DNA of 64,000 bases from an uncultured Sphaerochaeta sp. (GCF_963677075.1 NZ_OY781873.1:1240001-1304000); one strand, 5' to 3'. Counted from the stretch's first letter, positions 25,630 to 34,102 are shown. The notes: generated from the sequence alone by a model not told the origin. Program-made: numbers and translations.

Positions 25630-26588
25630 TGAGTTCATTTCTAGTATTGATAACCGCCCGTTCATTTGGGAGTTCAGATGAGAAAGCTTGGGAGCTGTTG
25701 CGCTCCCATGGATGTGAAGTCCGACATATAAAAGCGACAGAGACAGAAAGTGTTACTGATCAGCTACATCGGCAGATAGCAGAAGCCGATGGAATAATCG
25801 CAGGACTGGAAGCCTATGATCAAGCGCTCCTGAGCAAAGCAAAGAAACTGAAGGTTATTTCACGCTACGGGGTAGGATATGACGCGATAGATCTCGAGTA
25901 TGCAAGAGCGCGAAACATACAGGTCACCATAACTCCGGGAGCAAATGGGGACTCTGTGTCTGATTTGGCAGTCACACTGATGCTCTCAGCTGCCAGGCAT
26001 GTTCCCTATATGGACCATCAGATGAAGATGGGTGAAACGAAGCGTCCCATCGGTGTGGAAATGTGGAGAAAGACGCTTGGTGTCATCGGAACAGGGAGAA
26101 TCGGGGCAGGGGTGGTTAAGCGTTGCAAGGGTTTTGAGATGGAGATTCTCTGCCATGATGTATATGAGAATGAGGAACTGAAGCAACACTATGGAGCTCG
26201 GTATGTCGATTTTGCCACGCTGGCGAGCAAGAGTGATTTCATTTCCATCCATACGCCTTTAACAGAAGAGACAAAGAATTTATTCAATGCAGAGGTGTTT
26301 GCGAGCATGAAAAGAAGAGCGGTGTTGGTCAATACTGCGCGAGGTGGAATCATAGATGAGGAAGCGTTGGCGGTTGCTCTTGAAACTGGCCAGATTGGTG
26401 CTGCTGCTTTGGATGTCAGCGCTCAGGAGCATCCTGAGTCGGGACCGCTCGCAACCCTGCCTTCCTGTATCCTGACTCCTCATGCTGGAGCAGCAACCTA
26501 TGAGGCATCTAGCAATATGAGTCTTATGGCCTCCCGGAATCTTCTTGATATCCTTGAAGGCCATGATTGTGACTACTGTGTAAGTTGA
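25626..26588 (+). CDS. D-isomer 2-hydroxyacid dehydrogenase (phosphoglycerate dehydrogenase-like)
   Basis: This is a 320-residue D-2-hydroxyacid dehydrogenase. The substrate-binding Arg lies in VISRYGVGYDAIDL near 78, and the Rossmann motif LGVIGTGRIGAGV is near 148. The catalytic residues are Arg in NTARGGIIDEEAL (about 234), Glu in AQEHPESGPLA (about 263), and His in LTPHAGAATYE (about 283). It would reduce a 2-keto acid or oxidise a 2-hydroxy acid with NAD. It is translationally coupled to the FGGY kinase, so both probably act on one sugar acid. The start may be the second ATG at 25629, which has better spacing to AAGGAG. Confidence 0.9.
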   Translation: MMSSFLVLITARSFGSSDEKAWELLRSHGCEVRHIKATETESVTDQLHRQIAEADGIIAGLEAYDQALLSKAKKLKVISRYGVGYDAIDLEYARARNIQVTITPGANGDSVSDLAVTLMLSAARHVPYMDHQMKMGETKRPIGVEMWRKTLGVIGTGRIGAGVVKRCKGFEMEILCHDVYENEELKQHYGARYVDFATLASKSDFISIHTPLTEETKNLFNAEVFASMKRRAVLVNTARGGIIDEEALAVALETGQIGAAALDVSAQEHPESGPLATLPSCILTPHAGAATYEASSNMSLMASRNLLDILEGHDCDYCVS

Positions 26589-26592
26589 ATGG

Positions 26593-27555
26593 TTAAGCCT
26601 TGATCAGGTGAACGGCGAATCCGCTGAGCTCCTGCTCAAGGTAACATACCTTGATCTTGCCCTTTGCATCGCGTGCGATGGTCTCCTCGTTCACGGAGAA
26701 GCCGAACTGGGAGAGGTAGGAGAGGGTGCGCTCGATGGAGAAGCACCTGAATCCGATGTGGCCCATCTTCCCCAGGTACTGCTTGGGCAACACCTCGATG
26801 GTGGTGTCCAGGAAGGTGGAACTGCTGCCACTCTTTTTCACCATGCCCAGTGCCTCCAGGCCCTTGATGGTCTTCTCGGCCTCTGCTGCATCCTGGTTGT
26901 TGATGCCCATGTGTGCGAACTCCAGTCCCTGGAGGGTACGCACCGCCTCCCTGCTCAGGTCCTCTATCGCCTGCCAGTCCTCCGCCTCGATGAGGTCGGC
27001 CTTGACCATCCAAGATCCGCCTACTGCCAGGACATTGGGCTGCCGGGCATAGCTGGCAAGGTTCTTGGTGCTGATGCCGCCGGTGGGCATGAAGAGGAGG
27101 TCGGGGAAGGGCCCTGCAAAGTTCTTGAGCATGTCCACGCCCCCGCTCACCTCGGCGGGGAAGAACTTGAGGGTGGTGAGCCCACGGCTGATGCCCGCCT
27201 CGATGTCGCTGGGTGTGCACACACCCGGGACGATGGGGATGTTGTTCTCCAGTGCCCAGTCCACGACGGTGGGGTTGAATCCCGGTGAGACGAGGAACTT
27301 GGCCCCGGCTGCCACTGCCTTCTTTGCATACTCGAGGTTGGTCACCGTGCCTGCTCCCACGAGCATCTCGGGGTAGGCCTTTGTGATGCGCTTGATCGCC
27401 TCCTCTGCCGCTTGGGTGCGGAAGGTGACCTCTGCACAGGGCAGGCCGCCTGCGATCAGGGCTCCTGCAAGGCCCTCGGCCTTGCTGGCATCATCGATCT
27501 TCACCACCGGTACCAGGCCGATCGTATGGATTTGTTCAAATAGTGCTTCATGCAT
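26593..27555 (-). CDS. eda: KDPG/KHG aldolase fused to a C-terminal VOC domain
   Basis: Residues 1 to about 210 form a class I KDPG/KHG aldolase barrel. The catalytic Glu and Arg are in PCAEVTFRT near 40-48, the Schiff-base Lys is in TTLKFFPAE near 130, and the phosphate loop is MPTGGIS near 157. It splits 2-keto-3-deoxy-6-phosphogluconate to pyruvate and glyceraldehyde 3-phosphate. Residues 215-320 form a vicinal-oxygen-chelate (glyoxalase-like) module with two half-motifs, FAHMGINNQDAAEAEK and MGHIGFRCFSIERTL. AAGGAG precedes the ATG. GC content is near 62%, unlike the adjacent genes. Confidence 0.9.
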   Translation of the reverse strand: MHEALFEQIHTIGLVPVVKIDDASKAEGLAGALIAGGLPCAEVTFRTQAAEEAIKRITKAYPEMLVGAGTVTNLEYAKKAVAAGAKFLVSPGFNPTVVDWALENNIPIVPGVCTPSDIEAGISRGLTTLKFFPAEVSGGVDMLKNFAGPFPDLLFMPTGGISTKNLASYARQPNVLAVGGSWMVKADLIEAEDWQAIEDLSREAVRTLQGLEFAHMGINNQDAAEAEKTIKGLEALGMVKKSGSSSTFLDTTIEVLPKQYLGKMGHIGFRCFSIERTLSYLSQFGFSVNEETIARDAKGKIKVCYLEQELSGFAVHLIKA

Positions 27556-27580
27556 AGGGTTGCTCCTTATTGGATAAGTA

Positions 27581-29563
27581 TTATGAGTCGATATAGCCTT
27601 TTCTGAAGGCTTGCAAGTCAATGTTATAGCGGTTCAGCATGTTGTAGACTGTTCCCCTGGAAATCCTGAGCAGGGTGGAGACCTCTCGTACATTTCCATT
27701 CGTTTTCTGGAGAATCTGGATCAACTTCTCGCGTTTCCCTTCCTCGAGGGAGAATCCATCTTGCTGGGCTTGGCTGTGGGAAAAATCATTTGGTTGGTAA
27801 TTCACGATGGTGCTGGGAATATCGTGGATGGTAATAAGATCGTTCTCACAAATGACAGCCGCACGCTGCAGTACATTCTCCAACTCCCTGATGTTCCCAG
27901 GCCAATTATATACTTCAAACAATTTACAGACCATGTCATCAATCGTGAGATTTGGTTTTTCGAATTGATGTTGAAATTTCTTGAGGAAGAATGCGACCAG
28001 CTTATGAATGTCGCCATTGCGCTCCCTCAATGCAGGTAAATTGATGGAAAGGACATTCAAGCGGTAGTACAAGTCATTTCTGAACGTTTGTTCCTGTACT
28101 GCTATTGCAAGGTCCCTGTGGGTGGCTGCGATCACACGGACGTTCACCGGAATTGGGTACTTTCCACCTATTCGCACTACTTCCTGCGTCTGTAATACGC
28201 GAAGGAGGACTGCCTGGACTTCCAGTGGCATCTCCCCAATTTCATCCAAAAAGAGTGTTCCTCCCTCTGCAAGTTCAAATTTTCCAAGACTACCGCTGCT
28301 CTTAGCGCTGGTAAATGCCCCACCTTCATATCCGAATAATTCACTTCGGATCAGCTCGCGGGATAGTGCCCCACAATTTATGGCGATAAATGGTTTATTC
28401 CGTCTCTCACTTGCATTATGAATCGCTTGGACCAACAGCTCTTTGCCGGTTCCGGTTTCTCCCATCACCAGTACATTTGTGTTGTTCTTGCTTGCCAACT
28501 GGGCAATTTTCAGCGGTTGCTCCATAGCTGCACAGGAGCCGATGATATCAGAGAAGCTATAGCGGGCATTCGCTCCAGAAGCCTTGTTGACGATTCTCCG
28601 TACCGTGGCCGGAGTTCTTACCAAGATGACGAGATTAATACCAAGCTTGTCGAGCTCCAATTTATAGGTGGAGCAGGTAATGTGTGCATAGGATGAGCCA
28701 ATCTTGATGGGTAAGTCCTGCTCATCGAGCATCTTTCCCTGTTCAGCCAATGCAGTAAGATTTACTTCACTATGGAATAGGTCTTTCAGAAGACGGCCTT
28801 CCCAAGCTCCCTGTACCTTGAAAATGTCGAGTGCCTGTTGGTTAATCTGCTTGATTACTCCATCCCGATCAATGGCAATGATCCCGGTATCAACATACTC
28901 GAGCAGCGTTTTCTGTTGCTGGATGACTTTTTCTTGGTCACTAAGCTTGAGTTTGAACATCAATTCCCGCTCAATGGCGTTTGATGATGCTTGTACCATG
29001 GGTGCTATGGTTCCCGAGTTTTTATAGCCGGTGATGGGACAGGCAACATTGATGCATCCTACGATAGAGTTGCCTGCATGGAGTGGGTTTGCATAGCATG
29101 CCCATTCATGGTTCACCTTTCTCCAATGCTCTGCACCAACCACTTCCACAGAGTTGTCGATGGCAAGTGCCAATCCAATCGCATTGGTTCCTACAAGTTT
29201 TTCGCTGTGGATGGTTCCCTCTTCAGGATAACTGATTTCCGGATAGGCTGTGGGATTGGCGAGAACCTCCAGGATAACCGCATCAGCATCACAGAGGGTG
29301 ATTACCGCTTGGTCATCCTTGATAAGGGTAAAGAGTTTATGCATATAGGGTAGGGAGGAGGTGATCAGTTCCTGTACTTTCCTCCGTCTCTGATTCAGTT
29401 CCTGGTCGGAAACAGTTTGCATGTCTGCAAGGAAGGGGTCGAGACCCAGGTCTTTTGAGCGATGCCAGGAAGCTGCTATCTCGGGTGCAACCACGCCCAG
29501 ATCCACCGGCTTCTGGTGGAGTGCAAATTCCTGCCATAGTTCAAAAATACGATGCTCACTCAT
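27581..29563 (-). CDS. Sigma-54-dependent transcriptional activator (AcoR/DhaR-like)
   Basis: This is a 660-residue enhancer-binding protein. The N-terminal part resembles AcoR/DhaR (ASWHRSKDLGLDP near 30-42, GAF-like region about 60-200), followed by a PAS-like segment near 225-320. The AAA+ domain has Walker A GETGTGKEL near 363, Walker B GGTLFLDEIGE near 425, and the sigma-54 contact loop as GAFTSA rather than GAFTGA. It has the R-finger region and a Fis-type HTH at the C-terminus (NVREVSTLLRISRGTVYNML). It lacks a receiver domain, so a small ligand is the likely signal. The second ATG is preferred for spacing to AAGGA. Confidence 0.93.
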   Translation of the reverse strand: MSEHRIFELWQEFALHQKPVDLGVVAPEIAASWHRSKDLGLDPFLADMQTVSDQELNQRRRKVQELITSSLPYMHKLFTLIKDDQAVITLCDADAVILEVLANPTAYPEISYPEEGTIHSEKLVGTNAIGLALAIDNSVEVVGAEHWRKVNHEWACYANPLHAGNSIVGCINVACPITGYKNSGTIAPMVQASSNAIERELMFKLKLSDQEKVIQQQKTLLEYVDTGIIAIDRDGVIKQINQQALDIFKVQGAWEGRLLKDLFHSEVNLTALAEQGKMLDEQDLPIKIGSSYAHITCSTYKLELDKLGINLVILVRTPATVRRIVNKASGANARYSFSDIIGSCAAMEQPLKIAQLASKNNTNVLVMGETGTGKELLVQAIHNASERRNKPFIAINCGALSRELIRSELFGYEGGAFTSAKSSGSLGKFELAEGGTLFLDEIGEMPLEVQAVLLRVLQTQEVVRIGGKYPIPVNVRVIAATHRDLAIAVQEQTFRNDLYYRLNVLSINLPALRERNGDIHKLVAFFLKKFQHQFEKPNLTIDDMVCKLFEVYNWPGNIRELENVLQRAAVICENDLITIHDIPSTIVNYQPNDFSHSQAQQDGFSLEEGKREKLIQILQKTNGNVREVSTLLRISRGTVYNMLNRYNIDLQAFRKGYIDS

Positions 29564-29584
29564 ATGCATTCCTTGTTGATCAGA

Positions 29585-30244
29585 TTACGATTGCAGTTCT
29601 TCCAGGAGTTTAAATGCGGAACTGGTGCCGATGCGTTTTACCCCTAAATCCAATGCTTGTTGTACCCGTTTCATGGAGGAAAACCCCCCTGCAGCTTTGA
29701 CACTTGTCTTGGTTCCTGCGACTGCTTCAGCCATGATGGCTACTTGTTCGATGGTTGGGGATGCGAGATAACCGGTTGCAGTTTTTATAAAATCTGCACC
29801 TTCTTCTGCGCTTATAAGAGAAGCTATACGGATTTCTTCATCAGTAAGGAGCGATACTTCGAGGATAATCTTGAGAATTGCAGAACCGGTAGCTTTTCTA
29901 CACTCCCGTGCTTCCTTTCTGATTTGATCCCAATTTCCCTCTTTTAGAGCACCTAAGTCGAGGACATAGTCACAATCACTTGCACCTGCTTTCAGGCAGA
30001 GTCCGATCTCATGGCACTTCGCTTTAATGCTCCATGATCCATGGGGGTAAGCTATTGCACTGGTGATGCCTGTCTTGCTGCCTTGTAAGAGACTTGCAGC
30101 ATAGGGTATGTAAACGGGTTCTATGGCGACGGTTGCAAACTCGTTTTCCCTTGCCTCCATGCACAGCTTTTCTATCTGTTCTCTGGTTGCCTCAGGCTTA
30201 AGCAATGTATGGTCGATGATATGGCAAAATGTTTTTCTGTCCAT
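29585..30244 (-). CDS. deoC: Deoxyribose-phosphate aldolase-family protein (DeoC-like)
   Basis: This is a 219-residue class I aldolase of the DERA family. It has IIDHTLLKPEAT near residue 9, the proton-relay Asp in DYVLDLGALKEGN near 92-104, and the Schiff-base Lys in ADFIKTATGY near 146-155. The second lysine is in TSVKAAGGFSS near 178. Canonical DeoC cleaves deoxyribose 5-phosphate. Several usual positions differ (VAIEPVYIPYA for VCVNPxxV, IAYPHG for IGFPLG), so another phosphorylated sugar may be used. It lies directly downstream of a degenerate DeoC-like gene. Confidence 0.88.
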   Translation of the reverse strand: MDRKTFCHIIDHTLLKPEATREQIEKLCMEARENEFATVAIEPVYIPYAASLLQGSKTGITSAIAYPHGSWSIKAKCHEIGLCLKAGASDCDYVLDLGALKEGNWDQIRKEARECRKATGSAILKIILEVSLLTDEEIRIASLISAEEGADFIKTATGYLASPTIEQVAIMAEAVAGTKTSVKAAGGFSSMKRVQQALDLGVKRIGTSSAFKLLEELQS

Positions 30245-30258
30245 GGTACGTATCCCCC

Positions 30259-30867
30259 TTAATAGGCCGACAGGTTTCCCGGTGTCTGCGAAAGGCAGAT
30301 ACGGTGTGTGACAGGAAGCGCCGGGTCAGGTACTGAACAGGCAATTTCCAGATTCGTAGTCGGTATTCCCTGTTTCTTGTAGAGAGAGAGCGCTGTTTCA
30401 ATATACTCTGGGGTGGCTCCATCAAGCGAAGTTCCTGTTCCCAAACAGAGATGGTTCAAGCCTAAGGTGAAACAGCGATGTATTATTTCTTCCAAACGCT
30501 CCACAGGTAGTTCAGCGAGGACTATGGTTGGGACCAGGATAAGAGAACTTTTTGCTTTCAAGGTTGAAAGCAGAGCTTCAATCTCGTGAAAACGCCCATC
30601 ACGCACGTAGCCTGCTGGGAGAGCAAACGTGAAATGTGAGCAATCCAACTCCATGGCTCTCTCCATCATGAAAGAGAGTTGTTCATCCATCAATCCTGCA
30701 AAGGGAAGAGAAGCCAACATCCCTGACCGTTCCTCCCTGGGTAGCCTGCCAACAGCAATTTCCTGGAGGTATAAGGTATCCATGTCCTCGGCTTCAGTTT
30801 TATCTGCAAGATCCTGGATCTGTGATGTCTTCAGGCTTGGTCCATAGGCGAGTAGCGTCTGCTTCAT
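30259..30867 (-). CDS. DeoC-fold protein lacking the Schiff-base lysine (probable pseudoenzyme)
   Basis: This 202-residue protein aligns by eye with the adjacent DeoC. ASLPFAGLMDEQL matches the IAYPHG strand, HFTFALPAGYVRDGRF matches DYVLDLGALKEGN, LILVPTIVLAELPVERLEEII matches LKIILEVSLLTDEEI (compared in pieces), and LCLGTGTSLDGATPE matches FIKTATGYLASPTIE. In this reading the catalytic Lys is Leu/Cys and the relay Asp is gone. It could be a partner subunit of DeoC or a binding protein. I start at the ATG next to the regulator's stop, because the longer frame runs into the regulator gene. Family assignment is my own alignment and needs a profile search. Confidence 0.72.
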   Translation of the reverse strand: MKQTLLAYGPSLKTSQIQDLADKTEAEDMDTLYLQEIAVGRLPREERSGMLASLPFAGLMDEQLSFMMERAMELDCSHFTFALPAGYVRDGRFHEIEALLSTLKAKSSLILVPTIVLAELPVERLEEIIHRCFTLGLNHLCLGTGTSLDGATPEYIETALSLYKKQGIPTTNLEIACSVPDPALPVTHRICLSQTPGNLSAY

Positions 30868-30868
30868 A

Positions 30869-31630
30869 TCATAACCTCTTGTTTCTGATTTCAATGACGA
30901 ATTTGTTGAGATCGCCACGGTAATATGCCTTTGAGAATTCGAATGGTACTCCTTCCTTGGTCCTGGAGATGGTTTCGATATATTGCAGTGGGTCCTTTGC
31001 CTTGATATGTAAAAGCTTTGCTTCAAACTCTCCTGCACTCCGGATTTCAATTATTCTCCTGGTCCAGTCAATTGCAACGTGGTACTTGCTCTGCAGCAAT
31101 TTGTATAAGGAGTTGTTTACTAGGTCTTCCTGGATCAAATTGCGGATGCCTTTGAAGGAGGCAGGAAGGTAGGTGTATACCAGGACAATGGGTTCTTCTC
31201 CCGTTCCCCTGAGTCTAATCAACTGTACCACTTGTTCTCCAGGGGGAATTTCCAGAGCTTCCCCGATTGCCCGAGATGGTTCAATGAGGGAGAGGTCGAG
31301 TACTTGGGTTGTAGGAAGCAACCCTTTTTCCTGCATCTCGTCATTGAAACTCTCCAAGACTGAAAGAAAGTTTTGCTCCAGTTTCTTGGGGATGGTGAGG
31401 GACCCCTTTGCCTTGTGGCGCTCGATGACTCCTTCATTCACCAGCTCTTTCAAGGCCTGGCGAACCGTAGAGCGAGAGATATTGAAATGATTACAAAGTT
31501 GCTGCTCTGTAGGTAGCGATACCACCCCATCCTGGGTCTTTATGAACTTGAGCAGAAGTGTTTTCAGTTGGAAATACAGTGGAATGGGAGTATTTTTGTC
31601 GAGTTGTTGCTGTACAAAAAAACTATGCAT
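30869..31630 (-). CDS. GntR regulator with UTRA ligand-binding domain (HutC subfamily)
   Basis: This 253-residue regulator has an N-terminal winged helix (LPTEQQLCNHFNISRSTVRQALKELVNEGVIERHKAKG, spanning about 40-77). A UTRA effector domain follows from about residue 100 (VLDLSLIEPSRAIGEALEIPPGEQVVQLIRLR). UTRA domains bind phosphorylated or amino sugars and related small molecules. It sits inside the minus-strand catabolic operon, so it probably autoregulates it. A TreR-like GTATATAC dyad lies in the operon's promoter region at 34103-34110. Confidence 0.92.
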   Translation of the reverse strand: MHSFFVQQQLDKNTPIPLYFQLKTLLLKFIKTQDGVVSLPTEQQLCNHFNISRSTVRQALKELVNEGVIERHKAKGSLTIPKKLEQNFLSVLESFNDEMQEKGLLPTTQVLDLSLIEPSRAIGEALEIPPGEQVVQLIRLRGTGEEPIVLVYTYLPASFKGIRNLIQEDLVNNSLYKLLQSKYHVAIDWTRRIIEIRSAGEFEAKLLHIKAKDPLQYIETISRTKEGVPFEFSKAYYRGDLNKFVIEIRNKRL

Positions 31631-31632
31631 TG

Positions 31633-32508
31633 CTACTTCCTCTCATTAGTGTAGGTATAGATGGTATTGAGGCTTGGGAGTATGAATGTGGCATCCTTTT
31701 TCCATCCTTGATCACTGAGCGTAGTGATAATCGCATCTTCTGCTACAGTATTGAAATCGAACATACCAAAATGGTGTGGTATGAGAAGGGATGCGCCGAT
31801 ATCCTTGGCGAGGGTTCCTGCTTCTGCTATCGAGAGATTACCAATGATGCCCTTCTCGGTAAGATGGGGTTTCTTCCCATTTACCGGGAGGAAGCAGAGT
31901 GAAGGGTTCCGGGTTCTGACTGATTCACTAAGCGAAGGGAAGCGTACGGTATCTCCACTGTGGTACCAGGCTACAAACCCCATATCGACCACGAATCCAA
32001 GTGCTTTTATCTGGCCCCAGGAATCATAGGTGAGCTCTTCATGCGCAGCTGGGATTGCATGGATAGCTATCCCTTCCTTCATAAGGAAAGACTCTCCCTC
32101 ACTCAACCCAACAATCCGCTCGGAGGGGACTCCCATATCCAGGAGACGGGAAACCTCGTAGCGAGGGGCAATGACCAGTGGTCCCCTGCCATCGCTGAAG
32201 AGGGGAGTGAGTGTTTCCTTGTCCATATGGTCTGTGTGGCCATGGGAGCATAACACGACATCAAGGTTCGTGAGTGTATTTGGTGGAATGGGGATATCCA
32301 CCATGCGTTTGTGGGGAAATTCCCCACCTTGATATTTCCTTGCGAGGGAGTCTGAGAGGTAGAGGTCAATTCCCAGGCGAATACTCTTGGTTTTGAATAG
32401 GAATCCTGCCTGACCCACCCATGCAAATTGCATGGAGTTAACAGGGAGCTTGTCTGTCTCTTCGTAAAACCATGTTTCCAGTGAATCAACAATGTGTTTT
32501 TCTACCAT
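31633..32508 (-). CDS. MBL-fold metal-dependent hydrolase (UlaG-like)
   Basis: This is a 291-residue metallo-beta-lactamase-fold enzyme. The metal motif is LCSHGHTDHMD near 85-95, with a further His in IPAAHEELTY near 155, Asp in YHSGDTVRF near 187, and His in LIPHHFGMFDF near 244. The wide spacing and SHGHTDHMD resemble UlaG, the L-ascorbate-6-phosphate lactonase, although UlaG is longer (about 354). A lactonase or phosphodiesterase step in a sugar-acid route is plausible. The ATG overlaps the stop of the isomerase gene by one base, showing translational coupling. Confidence 0.8.
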   Translation of the reverse strand: MVEKHIVDSLETWFYEETDKLPVNSMQFAWVGQAGFLFKTKSIRLGIDLYLSDSLARKYQGGEFPHKRMVDIPIPPNTLTNLDVVLCSHGHTDHMDKETLTPLFSDGRGPLVIAPRYEVSRLLDMGVPSERIVGLSEGESFLMKEGIAIHAIPAAHEELTYDSWGQIKALGFVVDMGFVAWYHSGDTVRFPSLSESVRTRNPSLCFLPVNGKKPHLTEKGIIGNLSIAEAGTLAKDIGASLLIPHHFGMFDFNTVAEDAIITTLSDQGWKKDATFILPSLNTIYTYTNERK

Positions 32509-33086
32509 CAGTTTGCCTTCCAATTAGGGTTGTCTACCACCTCATACGTTTCATTGCCTGTTCTCAATACTAGTTTCCTGAAGCCTTTCTGCTCGATGGT
32601 TCCATAGTCATGTCCTGCGTCGGCAGCAAAGGTGAAGAACGTGACCAGTGGTTCGGAATCACTGATGTTTACCGACCGATGAGCATATCGACCAGGAACG
32701 AGGACGGCTTCTCCTGCTGTAAGTTCTTGTATCTCGGTTTCCCCTTCAGGATTTTCCATTACCATTAAACCATGACCTGAGAGGCAGAGATATACCTCAG
32801 CAGTGTCGAGAACGGTATGAAAATGTCCCTTTGTCATGTAAAACTCACATCCCACCACACCAGGATAAACGATGCTGGTGCCATACGCGAGGTTTCCTGG
32901 TTTTTCTTCCACTCCAAGGTCATAGAATTCATAGATCAGTGGATTGGAGGAATCGATCAGAGAAGTGAGCTTTTCCTCATCTGCGAAGATGCCCTTGAGG
33001 TTGGTGGCATAGCGTTTGAGGGATTCTACGCCTTCACTTTTTGCAAGTCCGTTTTTTAGGTTGAATTTGGTTTTTGATGATTGCAT
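32508..33086 (-). CDS. Cupin-type glucose-6-phosphate isomerase family protein
   Basis: This is a 192-residue cupin of the archaeal-type phosphoglucose isomerase family. The metal-binding first motif is MTKGHFHTVLDTAEVYLCL near 84-102 and the second is PGRYAHRSVNISDSEPLV near 131-148, with a diagnostic AADAGHDYGTI near 156. The family interconverts aldose and ketose 6-phosphates using a bound metal. Bacteria normally use the unrelated PGI, so a copy in a catabolic operon suggests a pathway-specific sugar phosphate. AGGAG precedes the ATG. Confidence 0.9.
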   Translation of the reverse strand: MQSSKTKFNLKNGLAKSEGVESLKRYATNLKGIFADEEKLTSLIDSSNPLIYEFYDLGVEEKPGNLAYGTSIVYPGVVGCEFYMTKGHFHTVLDTAEVYLCLSGHGLMVMENPEGETEIQELTAGEAVLVPGRYAHRSVNISDSEPLVTFFTFAADAGHDYGTIEQKGFRKLVLRTGNETYEVVDNPNWKAN

Positions 33087-33099
33087 GTATTGCTCCTGA

Positions 33100-34057
33100 T
33101 TATTTTATTGCTTTCAATGCGATATCACAGATGGTATCGAAGGCAGGTCCACTTACTGGGATGTCAATATGAAAGACCTCCGCAATAACCTGTGTCCATC
33201 CGTAGATGAAATACTGCCAACCATCCACGATGGTAAGCTTTTTCTCTGCTTGTGCTGCTTTTGCCTGGCTGAGGAACTGCAACTCACCCCGATAGTTGAA
33301 CTCCCAGACATATCCGTTTTTGGGAAAGTGTGCATTATCAGGAAGAGGGGATCCTGGGCCATCCTTTCCAAGTCCTGTTGCATTGATCACGAGGGACCCT
33401 TCTGGCAATCTTTGCATCACCGCATCATTCTCCTCTGGTGTGGGACAGAGTTCATACGTGAAAGAGATAGGACTATCCAGCGTTGCATGGATAGCCTTCA
33501 TCTCTTCCAATCGTTTTTCACTGCGGTTTGTAATGATGATGTGCTTTGGAACGTCATCGGACTCTTTTGCCTTGTTGATCAGGTAAAGACTGAGTGCAAG
33601 TGAGCTGCCTCCAGCGCCCAAGAGAAGCATGGAAGCATCAGATTTGGTGAAATATCCTTTGGGCATACAATTTTCCAAGGCAAGGCCACTGGTGATCGGG
33701 TCCTTTGCGTGTGCCCAGAGTTCTTTTCCCCGTTTACTGATGGAACTCGCCTCGTGCAGTAGCTTGGTGTAGGGCCCGGTTCCTTCGAACAAGTCCTTGC
33801 TTGCTTGGTAACAATCGAGCTTATGGGTGGTGACCAATGCTCCTAGGGAGTGAGGATCATTTTTAATAAAGGAGACAGCTTCTCTGTATGCTTCAGGTGC
33901 GGAGTGTGGTGCAAAGTCGATCCCTTTCAGCTCGGCATCGATTCCAAAATGCTCCATCCATGCTCCATCGAGGAAATACTTTCATGATTGATGACTTGGT
34001 GGTAGTCACTCCGATAAAGTACATGGTGGGTTTCTGTGCAGGGGTATAGGTGGGCAT
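33100..34057 (-). pseudogene. Shikimate dehydrogenase-like gene broken by a frameshift
   Basis: The frame from the ATG at 34057 (AAGGAG upstream) encodes the N-terminus: YFIGVTTTKSSIMKVFPRW, with the family's substrate-binding segment. It is then replaced, after a repeat at 33951-33968, by the +1 frame running from MEHFGIDAELKGIDF to 33100. The second frame is intact for 285 residues with Rossmann loop LLLGAGGSSLALSLY and INATGLGKDGPGSPLP. Removing one 7-bp copy of GCTCCAT (or one 4-bp CCAT) rejoins the frames. A protein started at the internal ATG 33957 would lack the substrate-binding N-terminus. Sequencing error remains possible. Confidence 0.75.
33951..33968 (-). repeat. Short direct repeat causing the frameshift
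   Basis: GCTCCAT occurs at 33951-33957 and 33962-33968, separated by CCAT. Slippage at such a repeat can add or delete 4 or 7 bp, both of which change the reading frame by one. The two halves of the shikimate-dehydrogenase-like gene meet here. Confidence 0.7.
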
Positions 34058-34102
34058 AGGTGGCTCCTTCATACGCTAATGTATCTAAATGTATGTATGT
34101 AC

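Noticed and set aside
26608..27288. Open frame of 226 codons on the plus strand
   Set aside because: It is antisense to the well-supported eda-VOC gene in another GC-biased stretch and has no ribosome-binding site or domain.
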